Shown here piece after piece: positions 1 through 10,464 of a stretch of 64,000 bases of DNA (within the stretch, counting starts at the first letter, position 1; every line of letters begins with the position of its first letter). Location: the NCBI GenBank assembly GCA_012934845.2, contig WNNJ02001917.1:22056-86055 (forward strand). The letters run 5' to 3'. Under the pieces are notes generated by a model. It did no database searches. It was not told where the DNA came from and saw only the letters and a program-made list of their open reading frames with translations. The DNA comes from Pomphorhynchus laevis. Taxonomy: Eukaryota > Acanthocephala > Palaeacanthocephala > Echinorhynchida > Pomphorhynchidae. The position numbers and the translations under genes were made by a program.

Positions 1-1091
1 ATTTGGTGACTTGCAAAAAATGAAATAAATTTAAGTGAATATATTTTCATAATTTAAATCAATTTATTTCATAATTTATTTTTTTTATTTTTTGAATATT
101 TTAATTTTCGCGATGCTACCAGTGATGCCCAATAATTATTGATTAATAAAAGAGAAGGCGATAAATGTGACTATATTTTGTCTAAACACTGAAGCTGCCA
201 TCATTTTATTTAATCATTGAACCTAGAAAAACTTTCTAGGTATAATATTTGAATAAAACTTTGAACAGTACGAACGATTTGTCGTGAGAGTATACATTAT
301 AAAAGACGTGTTAATAATACCTTATAAATACAAACTTGGAAAATCCATTGTTTGAATTATCTTTTTACAAAATCAAACGCTCACTTTGAGTATTTGAATT
401 TGTGGTCTACATTTGTTGAAAATAAAAAATATCTCCAATCTTACCAGGTTTGAATATCTAATAGCTTTTGATCATTTTAGTTTTATTTTAATTTTAAATA
501 GAGTGATGAGCAGTACCGGGTTCAACTGCCATCAACGATATTGAAATTACAAATGATACACGCTATTCCATTAAAATTGCTTCTAAGTGAATCGTTCTTT
601 GCTTTTGTTATCGAACTATTGTGTGAGCATTCTTTTTGTTTTGATAAAAATTCTCAGCTAAATAGATATAAAAATAATGTCATTGAGCACGAAGGGGCCC
701 ATAAATTTTCTAAAATCAGTGGCAAATGATTAAAATGAAAAAAGGAACTGAACTGTAAATGAAAAATTAACAATTTTTCAAAATATAAGTAGCCTAGTAG
801 ATATCATATCCACTAAGAGTATGTAAGTATCATACCGTTCTATTTAGTTTTAGGTAAATTCTAATAAAATTTGTTATTAAAATAAGATTATAAAACAAAT
901 TTATTATTAATTATTAATATAAAATAATTTTGTTATTATAAAATTAATAACAAATTCGATAAATCGTAGCAATTATTCGATATTATTAATTACAATAAAA
1001 CTATTTATTAATACCTTTTTATTTTGAAAAATACACGCGTTAGCAATTAATACTTTTTTTAAGAAACTGTTAATTTACAAATTCGGGCATA
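1..1091. other. AT-rich sequence without a recognisable gene
   Basis: Low-complexity A/T-rich DNA. The only reading frame over 60 codons (about 541-729) resembles no family I recognise and has no supporting context. I see nothing else here. Confidence 0.6.
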
Positions 1092-1126
1092 TTTGCCATC
1101 GCGCATTTCAAAATGCGCGATGGTAA
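1092..1126. repeat. Near-perfect inverted repeat (hairpin)
   Basis: Two 17-bp arms (1092-1108 and 1110-1126) containing GCCATCGCGCATTT and its complement are separated by almost nothing, with one mismatch near the outer end. The GC-rich arms stand out in very AT-rich DNA. It could be the end of a small foldback element or a transcriptional hairpin; no target duplication was seen. Confidence 0.7.
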
Positions 1127-1435
1127 ACATTAATCCAAAAAGGATTAATTTGATCGCTGCCGTCTTTCGAAGCAGAACAAACCAGACAAACGAAGAAATA
1201 AAAAGTATTAATATATCACGATTCCATCGATCATCGATAAAGACTTGATTCTTGAACAGTTGAAGACGTGAAGCGAGTTGTCACATGCTTTATCGCAACA
1301 TTTGCATCGACAGGCATTGGATCATTGAAATTTCAACGCTATTTAGCAAAGGTTATATGATATCAATGTAAGCAGACGCAAAACAATATACATCGACCCT
1401 TTGAATTTGGTTACTGACAATTATAATGTCTTATA

Positions 1436-1960
1436 ATTGGGTAATAGTAGCCCTATTATAGCTGACTTATTTTTAAGCTTTATAGAATATGAATTTGTTC
1501 ATAACTGTTTAAAAAATAAATCTAAATTATATAAAGATATGAAATATATGTTTCGATATATTGATGATATATGTGTATTTAATTCTAATAATTTTTATTC
1601 AATTAGTGAGCACATTTATCCAGAAAGCCTTATTCTTAACAAAACCAATATTAATGATAAAGAAGGTGTATATCTAGATATGAACATTAAATAAACATTA
1701 ACTAAAACTACTATTAATTTATATCGTAAAGATGACATATTTAAATTTGCAAGAAACATATTTTTGCATTAGCATTCATGCATACCATATAATATAAAAT
1801 ATAATACATTAAATAATTAAATTTTAAGAATTGCAACAATATGTAATGATATTGGCTTTCTTCAAAATCATTTAAATAATTTAATAGATACATATTTTAA
1901 ACCAGGTTACTATAAAAATAACATCAAGCAGAAAATAGTAAAATATATAAAATATAAAAA
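1436..1960 (+). mobile_element. Penelope-like element, 3' part of reverse transcriptase (copy P1)
   Basis: The translated sequence carries the PLE RT block starting at the GGNSSPIIADL-like motif, followed by FIEYEFVHNC and the catalytic FRYIDDICVFN (YIDD) motif, then part of the thumb (IYPESLILNKTNIND). It closely matches the better copy at 23.16-23.70 kb. The 5' part (endonuclease and N-terminal RT) is absent and the reading frame decays after about 1694. It runs directly into three PLE 3' units (2.1-2.9 kb). Confidence 0.85.
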
Positions 1961-2102
1961 TCAACACGATAGTATTAAAAATAAATTTAAACTCTTAAGT
2001 GGCAAATTTTTATAGATGGATAATAAATTATATACTTTGTATTAAATAATATATAATAAATAATATACTTTGTGTTAGAATAAGATACTAAATAGTTTTT
2101 AC

Positions 2103-2204
2103 AGAGGAAATACACCATTAGAATGTATTTGGCCCTGTTGATATGTTGGGTAGAGGAACAGGGGCCGAAACCTGATAACATAGCAGTTCCTCCTGATGAC
2201 CTCT
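2103..2204 (+). ncRNA. Candidate structured RNA at PLE 3' end (unit 1)
   Basis: An outer helix AGAGG (2103-2107) / CCTCT (2200-2204) encloses four possible pairings: an AAATACA/TGTATTT hairpin, GGCCCTG (2131-2137) with the later CAGGGGCC, a pairing of the ATATGTT side with AACATAGCAG, and GAGGAAC with GTTCCTC. The second and third interleave, giving a pseudoknot. CTGATGA (2193-2199) and GAAA lie at the base of the outer helix. A ribozyme or RT-recognition structure is plausible but unproven. Confidence 0.5.
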
Positions 2205-2415
2205 AATTCTTATTCTGATACAACGTCTGTTATTTATTAGTCAATTCATAAAATTGACTTTTTAAATTTTAGTTTTTTATTTTAACTTGATTTAACTAAT
2301 AAAAAATCTAAAAACAATTATTAATTTTATTATTAAATTATTAAATTTTGATTTAGCATTACTATGTTTTGTAATTATACGTAGACTCAGTTAGCTGATT
2401 TGATTTAATGAATTT

Positions 2416-2490
2416 TGCCCCGATGCTATGTTATGGAGAGGAGTTATAGGCCGAAACATGATAGTATAGCAGTTCCTTCTGATGACCTCT
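2416..2490 (+). ncRNA. Candidate structured RNA at PLE 3' end (unit 2, shorter)
   Basis: Same motif as unit 1 but lacking the 5' hairpin. It keeps the GATGCTATG side, a later CCGAAAC, TATAGCAG, and CTGATGA (2479-2485) followed by CCTCT. Pairing is weaker than in the other copies, so this unit is probably decayed. Confidence 0.4.
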
Positions 2491-2633
2491 AATTCTTATT
2501 CTGATATATCGTCTGTTATTTATTAGTCAATTCATAAAAATGACTTTTATTTGAAATTTCTATTTTTTATTTTAACTTGATATAAATTATAAAAAATCTT
2601 AGTTGAACATCAGTTCCTCCTGATGACTTCTAA

Positions 2634-2732
2634 TGAAATACATCATTAGCATGAATTTGGCCCCGCTGCTATGTTGGGTAGAGAAACAGGTGCCGAAACC
2701 TGATAACATAGCAGTTCATCCTGATGACCTCT
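2634..2732 (+). ncRNA. Candidate structured RNA at PLE 3' end (unit 3)
   Basis: GGCCCC pairs imperfectly with the later GGTGCC. CTGCTATGTT pairs perfectly with AACATAGCAG. CTGATGA lies at 2721-2727. The AAATACAT hairpin at the start is also present. A partial earlier motif (TTCCTCCTGATGA) lies just upstream at about 2612-2625. Confidence 0.45.
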
Positions 2733-2960
2733 AATCCTTATTCTGATACATAGTTTGTTATCTATTAGTCAATTCATAAAAATTGATTTTTATTTTTAAT
2801 TTCAGTTTATAATTCATCTTGATATAAATTATATAAAATCTTATAACAATTATTTATTATTAATTAATTTTTTATTATTTAACTATTTAAGTTTTATTTT
2901 GCATTATTTTTAATTTGCAATATAAAATTCGTAGACTGGATTAGCTTATTTAATTGATTG

Positions 2961-4989
2961 CTGACAATTTAATAAACACCGCAGGGGGCTTATGAATGTA
3001 CCGGATCAAGTTGATTAAAGCTGAACTCTTAACGTATTTTGTGTTCTATGAAAGCTGGATAATGCTAAACTCTGATGTAGTTCAATTGAAAGTGTTTACT
3101 GATCGAGTAAGTAAGCTAGAGAAGTAGTAGAGAATTGCTATAAAATTTGATAATGCGTTAACATGTTTAAATCAAATGTGTAATAATTAGATGGTGCTAA
3201 TTTAATTGTTGCTTACTAATTTTTAATGAAAAATAATTTGAATTTGTTTCAAACCAAAATGTTTTATTTCAAAAAATATCATGTTTACATTAAGTGGTAA
3301 CATGTACAAATTATATTTTTATTACTATCATTTTAAATATAATTATTGTAATTTTTAATCGTCAATATAATTTTTATAATTTTAATTATAAAAATAATTA
3401 AATAATTTTGAAATTTTTTTCAAATGTTTCTAGCATATATGTTTATTTATGTATTAAACACCGAACAAATATGTATTTGTAATGTGAAAAGTATATATAT
3501 TATCTACAATATTGCAGTTTAAATGAATTATATTTAAAATCTCAAATCAAAAAATCTACGGAATTTGTACTAAAGAGTTATCAATATTTTTTTAATATAA
3601 AACCGTACAATTATTAAAGTCGAAATAATTACCGACTCTATTAACGTTTTTACGTAGCCGTTTGTCAAACAAAAATCTTAGCATAAAGCTAACTAACTTG
3701 GGCAAAACTTGGGCACAATATAATATTAAAGCAATTTAATTTATATACATAATAAGATAATTTAACAAAATGCATCTAATGCCGATTTTGTCACAATAGT
3801 CACAAAAATGCAGCCTTTTATAATGTAATCTCGCTCCTTTTGGCTTCAAAAAAGAAATATTTTTGTTATCCATGCATTAAAATTGAACTAAAATAATTTG
3901 GTCTGATTTAGTCACAACGTCTTTTAAATCAAAACACTTTGTTCGTTAAATATAAAGTTTTTAATCAAAATAGTAATTATTTTACCATAATAATTTTGTT
4001 TATATGGCTGATTATGGTGGCGGTGATCACTGAAATAATAATAATAATTTAGGCGAATCTAATAATCTTCCTACAATAATAATTTAGGCGAATTATTATT
4101 GAAGTATTAATTATTAATAATTATTAATTATAATTATAATTATAGCTTATAAAATTTCCTAAAAAATATCAAGAAATATTAAATTAATTAGAAATGTTAA
4201 TTAATAATTACAGTTTATTCTGAGGTCAGGCAGCGAACGAGCATTTAGCACTTACAATATAATTAACCTTATATTTATTATACAATCAATTTATTACATT
4301 TTACGTTTGCAATTGAAAAGTTCAAAATTTGTTTTCAATTAAATAATATTAATAATATTAATATTTCAAAATACTTCATTAATAATTTATTATTAAAGGT
4401 AATAGTATAATTAAATTAACAAGTTAGCTTGCTCCTTATGCTTCTATGAAACAAGTATTCGGTTTAATTCATATTTTGTATGCTTAAAAATAAAGATATA
4501 ATTTACACAATATGATGTCATTTGGCCGCTTTATCAATTATAAATACAATATGTACATAAATACAATATAACATAAATACAATATGATGTATTTATGAAA
4601 TCGAATTTTCAAATCTATTGAAGGAAATGATTCAATCCAAATTGTGAAATTATAGATTTTTAAATTTTTTATTTCAAAATAGAAGAAACAGTATATTATA
4701 AAATCATGATATAAGGTCTAAGATATTTAATCTACATATAAATATATGTTATGTTTCTGTTGGAACAGAAATTTTACGTTTTGTTTCCCGATAACGCAAG
4801 CACCAGCTATCATAATATAAAAATAAATTAGTGTTTGTTGATTTTGCACTAAAGTGAAAATAAATGAAAAAATAGAGTTTCATGGTTCTTTAATGGAAAA
4901 CATATGGATATACAAAATACTATTAAATATGTATATTATAATAAATTCGATTGATATTACATCAATAAATTTGTTCACTTATTAAACTG
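2961..4989. other. AT-rich sequence without a recognisable gene
   Basis: Very A/T-rich DNA with short A/T runs and small local repeats, such as a repeated AATAATTTAGGCGAAT near 4050-4095 and AAATACAATATG repeats near 4545-4590. No coding similarity was recognised. Confidence 0.6.
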
Positions 4990-5245
4990 AATAAGTGATT
5001 TTGAAGAAAGCCAATATCATTACATATTGTTGCAATTCTTAAAATTTCATTATTTAATGTATTATATTTTATATTATATGGTATGCATGAATGCTCATGC
5101 AAAAATATGTTTCTTGTAAATTTAAATATGTCATCTTTACGATATAAATTAATAGTAGTTTTAGTTAATGTTAATTTAATGTTCATATCTAGATATATAC
5201 CTTCTTTATCATTAATATTGGTTTATTAAGAAAAAGGCTACCTGG
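4990..5245 (-). mobile_element. Penelope-like element fragment, RT thumb (copy P2)
   Basis: The minus-strand translation gives a run of about 74 residues matching the region after the YIDD motif of the Naiad-like copy: DMNIKLT, INLYRKDDIFKFTRN, FLHEHSCIPYNIKYN, ILRIATICNDIGFLQNHL. It is only the C-terminal RT part; both ends are truncated. Confidence 0.85.
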
Positions 5246-5439
5246 ATAAATTTGTATCATATATGACAAACTTGTATAATATAAAAATATATATTATACA
5301 TTTAATTATATTATATATTAATATACTATATTTATTATATTAATATATAATAAATATAATTTTGTTGATTTATATTTTACTATTTTCTGCTTGATGATAT
5401 TCTTATAGTAACTTAGTTTATAATATGCACCAATAAAGT

Positions 5440-5630
5440 ATTGATATGATTTTGAAAAAGTCAATATCATTACAAATTGTTGCAATTTTCAATTTTTAAC
5501 ATTTCATATTTAATGTATTATATTTTATATTATATGGTATGTATGAATGCTCATGCAAAAATATGTTTCTTGTAAATTTAAATATGCCATCTTTACGAAC
5601 AAAATTAAAAATAGTTTTAATTGATGTTAG
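5440..5630 (-). mobile_element. Penelope-like element fragment (copy P3)
   Basis: A second, more decayed minus-strand copy of the same RT thumb region as the neighbouring fragment at 4990-5245. It is recognisable from the HEHS...YNIKYN segment. Confidence 0.75.
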
Positions 5631-5825
5631 TTAAATAATAATAATTTAATTATTTAAAAATAATCAAAACTATTAAATAATAGTTAAATTATGCTTATTT
5701 GACAATAAGCACCCATGATATTATATTATTAATTTTAGAAAAATATTCAATTTTAGAATATATGTATTTATAAATATTTATTAAATTATCAATATTTATA
5801 AATATAATTAAATTTTTATAATTTC

Positions 5826-5858
5826 CTGACGAATACCTTACTGGTCGAAACGTAGAAA
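5826..5858 (+). ncRNA. Hammerhead-ribozyme-like remnant
   Basis: CTGACGA (5826-5832) fits the hammerhead CUGANGA core. A weak stem II (ACC...GGT) follows, then CGAAACGTAG, which gives GAAA (5847-5850) plus a palindromic ACGT and a UA that could be the cleavage dinucleotide. Minimal hammerheads of this form are known in Penelope-like elements. Stem II is poor, so this is probably a fossil. Confidence 0.35.
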
Positions 5859-5879
5859 AACTTTAATGAATTGCCTGTT

Positions 5880-8679
5880 TATTAAATTAAAATATTTTGA
5901 TCGAATGGGAAGATTTCTAAAATATTATTATTCACAGAATGTTGGGAAATTAGTACTCTAATTAATACTCTATTAAATCTAATACTCTAATTGAGAAATG
6001 GGTTGAAATTCAATTCCATTTATTGCTGAAAGCCTGCAGTAAAGAATGTTTGGGGCGAGAATAATTTAGAACCATGCAAATGATCATTTTGTTGTTCGTT
6101 CTGAAAGTTACAATGATTACTGTCTAAATAATTATTAATTATTAATAATAATTAATTATTATAATAATTATTTAAAATTATTAATTAATTTATTCAAAAA
6201 TATTTCATGGCTATGCTGCTATTGAACTTTTGTAAGGTATTACTGAAATTTTGTCGGATTTATCGGATCAACTTTTGCGCAACTTGATCGATGTCATTGC
6301 AAGGGATAATGGGAGTATCGTACAAATCATAATCAACACAGTCTACGTCTTTGCAAAACTCTAAAGGTGTTATGTGCACTTAAGAATTAGGTATGTCAAT
6401 TAACTAAGACGTGGGCTCCAATGAATCGTTCTTCTAATGACTATTCACATCGCCATGGTCACGTTTATAAATTTTGAGACATTTTACTAATTATATCATT
6501 ATAACTTCGTCGATGTATCATTGAAGAAACACTTATGGTTAAATTAATAACCAAGTTATAAAATACTAAACATTCGGAACTTATTGAGCAAATTCTTAAT
6601 TGGTATTTACAATTACTTCTTATATCAAATACATTACTCCTTCAGAACTTATTGAGCAACTTATTAAACTGATTACAGTTACTATTTCTATTGTACTCGA
6701 TAAAAGTGGAAATTGACACAATTGACAACAATTGACGTTCAGCAATTAAAAACGATCAACAAACATCAATGATACAAGATTAAGTTCCTTAAATAATTAA
6801 TACCTGATTACAAGGAATTAAATATAATCTTTAATCTGCAAGGACACTGAAAATTTAAGAAAAATGACAAAAAGCAAGAAAATGAAAAGCTGCTAGCTAA
6901 TTGCAGTTAAATTGACTTTATCAATTTGAAGCAATGATTTCTTTGAACGTTACGAAGTTGCATGCAATTCGAGCAGGTTAGGTGTTGGGACGGTTTTTGT
7001 ACCATCTGCAGCTGTAAAGAATATTCTGGTAAGAAGCTTATATATGGTTGTTTTTGTAGAACATCGTCATTTACATTCATCTACACTTTTCGGATGTGAT
7101 AATGAGGACACACTCGACGATACTACAGTAAAAGACTACGGTGTAATAGAAGCGCAAGATTATAATGCAAGGCACAACGCATCAGCGATATCTCTCGATG
7201 CGATTAAATCTGCTTCTAGAATCGACTGTTCTTCAAACAAAACGGTGCTTACTACAGATAATCAACTTACAATGTGATGATTCACTCAACAATGTGATGA
7301 GCGTCATTTTTTGGATACGTATCAATTGTATCGATTATAGCGTTACATCATTGATACATCCTCGTACCTCTTTGATCTATGATCCGACAAATTCCTTTGC
7401 ACTGTTACAATCATGTTATCCAAACCAACTTCCCATAAATGAACTATATCATCTCTCCTTTCCTACTTTCTCTCCTCATTCCTCAAACCACGATTCAATT
7501 ATCCGCATATTAAGGCTTTATCCATCTATATGACTTATTTATCTATAAGACTCGTCTCTCAACACTTTACTGCCAATAATCCCATTACATCACGTCATAT
7601 GTAAATTCCCTTTTTATCAAATCAACCCTTTAAACGAATGAACCTACATGAAACACTTTCACATTATGCTCTTAATTCACCTTCAAATCAGCGCATATGA
7701 GTTTATCGGTTAAGCCATCAATTGTACATCGAATTTCATTACCCTCCACCACTTCATTCACGTATGCTCCACCACGTAGTCCATACTATTCTGTTGCTCG
7801 TAAGCATCATGCTTTTCGCGATCGTTGCATAATTTTGAAATATATACCTTTTCTGACAAGTACAATATCCCCTTGATCACGATTTTAACGCATTTCGCTT
7901 TATTAAACATGTAATTCCTGTAAACAACCCCCTACTTTTCAATGAAATCAAACCCTTATCTCTCTTTCGTTTAAGATCTCTCTCCAGTGATGCCACCTGC
8001 ACTTTTTTACTTAAGGTAAAGGAGTGCCCTAAAAGATAGATTCAATGTCTCCTCCATTCTGTCCAGACGTTTTGTACTACTATCTTATCGCGATTAAAAA
8101 CTTACTCATGAACGCAGCGGGGGATATTCTCTATCCGTCAAACAGATTGATGCAAATTTTCGTGTCGTACGGCTCCTACCCAAAATTCGATAAAGATAAC
8201 TCTCCCTCTTTGTCTTTTTCTATAATTACTTTATTCCATCTCGGCCTCTAAACATTCACACCATCGCGAATAAAGTCAACTCAGTACTTGACATCTTCTT
8301 CCAACAGTCTTTGGATTTGCTTTGCCTTATTGAATCTTGTCATCTTTAAAATAGTGACATCTCAGTTCGATGCTTAAGTTATTCGATTATTTTGTCATTG
8401 ATAAGTTCTGTCCTTATTCATCTTATAGCATATCTCATACAGTAATTATGGTGGCCTAATTGCTCTCTCATCTTTATCTGCCTCTTCATCGCTTAACTGC
8501 ACACGTAGTACCACAAACCATTGAATTTGTTCCTTTCAATATTTCGGTTATTCAGAGCTTATCCGCTCTGAATATGTATCTAATGTATCGTCCTGGCTCT
8601 AGTTCTTAATATAATACTTTCTTTGCTGAGCTATCTAATCTGCTTTCACATATTCCGACTTCTATTCCAATCCATGTAC
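5880..8679. other. Unassigned sequence, no confident gene
   Basis: From 5.9 to 7.0 kb the DNA is AT-rich. From about 7.0 to 8.6 kb base composition is more balanced and short open frames occur (7044-7277, 7165-7533, 8045-8251, all plus). None shows a recognisable domain. This block may be an old, unrecognisable element, possibly a flank of the minus-strand LINE remnant that follows. Confidence 0.4.
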
Positions 8680-9345
8680 TAAGCGATATCATCATTCATT
8701 TTAACCGTCATTGGCTTTTTAATACCCAAAAATTTATCACAGAATGCAAGAAGGGCTATTTCACTAGCAAGGTATAGTCCAATCTCACCGAGATTAATAG
8801 GTATAGCTGTCTGGGCCAGGCATGCACGGTTAATCTTAAATTCTGGATATCGATAGTATAGAACGCAACTTGCCATCGTTATTATCCAATCGGTTGCTTA
8901 GGTACGATATCTTAGGAAGGCCGAGGCACCAACGTAGAACACAGCGTCATGCCAAGCTAAACGGAAAAGGCGTTCATGTACTAAGCGTAATTTATCTGTT
9001 GTTGAATCCACTGCAGCGTTTCGCAATTTCATAATTTCGTTGACGGACACTCTTATACGGTAGGATCGATAGGAGAAGACTTCGAAATGCTGGATCATAA
9101 GAGATGATATCGAATTTAGTAATATTTAGATTTTGTTCTACATAAACGGCTTTTTGAGATATCATATGGAACTCCCTCACCGAGGTCACACCGTCTCCCC
9201 AATTGTACCGTAATAGAGATATCAGATGGATAGGCTTGATATATATGAAGCCTCTCAATTATTAATAGCCATCGAAAACAACAAGGAGCCTAGATGGTCT
9301 CTGTATTGAACGCCTTCCTCTGACCATACCAGTTTTCCATTAACA
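8680..9345 (-). pseudogene. Decayed non-LTR retrotransposon reverse transcriptase fragment
   Basis: Reading the minus strand from about 9345 downward, the pieces follow one RT fold: GKLVWSEEGVQ (motif B region, normally GVQQGDPLG), LGSLLFSMAI, a YLxxGTIGE box where YLDDGT is expected, then FHMISQKAVY...QNLNITKFDIIS, LRLVHERLFRLAWHDA, and INLGEIGLYLASEIALLAF (normally LGGLGLRxASxxALPAF). Several stops and frame changes break it into runs of about 65-90 codons (8679-8876, 8898-9098, 8992-9258). The catalytic aspartates look lost. I cannot name the clade. Confidence 0.6.
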
Positions 9346-9354
9346 GAATATTTA

Positions 9355-9398
9355 GTTGTTTGTAGCATGCTTGCATAAGCGAGCATGCTACAAACAAC
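9355..9398. repeat. 17-bp perfect inverted repeat
   Basis: Arms at 9355-9371 and 9382-9398 (containing TTTGTAGCATGCT and its complement) flank a 10-nt loop. It sits at the upstream edge of the minus-strand RT fragment and only 15 bp from a second inverted repeat. Confidence 0.8.
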
Positions 9399-9412
9399 CA
9401 AATCAATCAATC

Positions 9413-9470
9413 ATCTGGCAGGTGACGCATGCGTTATGCTCCGCAATAAGGCATCCGTCACCTGCCAGAT
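9413..9470. repeat. 15-bp perfect inverted repeat
   Basis: Arms ATCTGGCAGGTGACG (9413-9427) and its complement (9456-9470) flank 28 bp. The GC content is higher than in the surrounding DNA. It may be the end of a foldback or MITE-like element; no target duplication was identified. Confidence 0.8.
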
Positions 9471-10094
9471 ATCATCGGCACTATAATCACTAATACCGTC
9501 ATTAATTTCAGACATGTCGCGTGTATTCGATCCTGGGTCATTCTCGTTTGTGTGGAGAACCGTCGGCAGTATCTTGATCAGCCGGTTGACGAGTGTCCGG
9601 ACATCCGAGAGCGGGTACATGTTTTCGGAGAAGTCCACTCGTTGTAGCGGCACGTGATCGGAAACAGACAAAGCAGCGCGCTTGGCATGTACGTTTCCGT
9701 CGCCAAAACATAGAGGAATCAGGAGTACATTCTGTATTCTTTCCTTGTTCGATCACTCGATTCTGTCACAACGATTCGATTACCTTTGGTTCGGTCATTG
9801 GCGTTCGATCCGGTAGATGTGAATGGTGCTTTTATATGATTTATTGTAACAAGTAACAATATAACATATGATATATTGTAACAAGTTAGTTGTAAGTTCA
9901 GATTGTATAATTTTATCTCTTGTTGATATTCTCTTGTAAATTATATATTTGTATATCTTAAGTTTGTTGTGTACGATCCAAATGTTGTGTTCGTTGTGTT
10001 GTGATATTAATGTATGAATTAACTACTTTATAAAGTAATTGTTATTATAATGATATTGATTTATTTATAGATTTTTGGTAAAATTACTTATTCA
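9471..10094. other. Unassigned sequence between inverted repeats and gypsy fragments
   Basis: A GC-richer block (to about 9830) has overlapping short frames on both strands (for example 9411-9671 minus). It shows no recognised domain. It is followed by AT-rich DNA. Confidence 0.4.
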
Positions 10095-10374
10095 TTGTCT
10101 CTTTGCTATTACAGCTTTACGAACAATTGCATGGATAAATTTCTAGCACTACCGATTCTTAATATCGATCCAGATTCTGAAAATGTTACTGATGCGTGGA
10201 ATTATTGGAAACGAAGATTCGAATCTTTTGTGCAAACTTTAACCGATATTAATTTGGCTCTTAAATTTAAGTTGCTTCTTAATCTCTCGTTTCTACTCGT
10301 CATTTTATTCTCATTGCTAAAGATACATAGTTTGATTTGGTATTTAATCGTATGTCAAATGCGATCAACAATGC
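10095..10374 (+). mobile_element. Gag-like fragment of a gypsy fossil
   Basis: The sequence encodes a segment (MDKFLALPILN, DAWNYWKRRFESF) that aligns by eye with the start of the gag of the gypsy element just downstream (DIWKHWLSTFEAF). It is thus a fragment of a second, related Ty3/gypsy element. It is broken and stops where the next element begins. Confidence 0.55.
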
Positions 10375-10464
10375 TGTCGTGAATTAACTAACTTGTGTTT
10401 TAATGTTATTTGTTTTGTAGATGTTTTCAATAAAGCTACATTAGCCTCACTTTGGATCTTAACA
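10375..10464 (+). repeat. 5' terminal repeat of Gypsy-1
   Basis: A 90-bp sequence identical to 14166-14255, beginning TG and ending CA. It is very short for an LTR. The sequence just downstream has no obvious tRNA-primer site. Confidence 0.7.

Larger units (their letters stand above)
2091..2960 (+). repeat. Tandem PLE 3'-terminal units
   Basis: Three related units of about 240-290 bp follow the RT fragment, plus a partial motif at 2609-2634. Each contains a GC-richer structured block followed by TTATTCTGATAC, TTATTAGTCAATTCATAAA and a long A/T tract. The units end in a conserved CGTAGACTCAGTTAGCTGATT (seen at about 2380-2400 and, diverged, at 2930-2950). The single unit after the PLE at 23.8-24.1 kb is the same sequence. 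Tandem 3' units are known in PLEs, which often insert as partial head-to-tail arrays. Confidence 0.75.

Noticed and set aside
541-729. Short open frame as a gene
   Set aside because: 62 codons, no recognisable domain, A/T-rich context with many chance frames.
2103-2204. A canonical hammerhead ribozyme in the PLE 3' unit
   Set aside because: CTGATGA and GAAA and two of three helices fit a type II layout, but the strand after the putative cleavage site does not pair with the strand before CTGATGA, and one extra C interrupts stem II. I kept it only as an unassigned structured RNA.
7044-8251. Several 65-120 codon frames as host genes or exons
   Set aside because: They overlap in different frames, show no domain or splice-site pattern I can support, and lie in a transposon-rich block.
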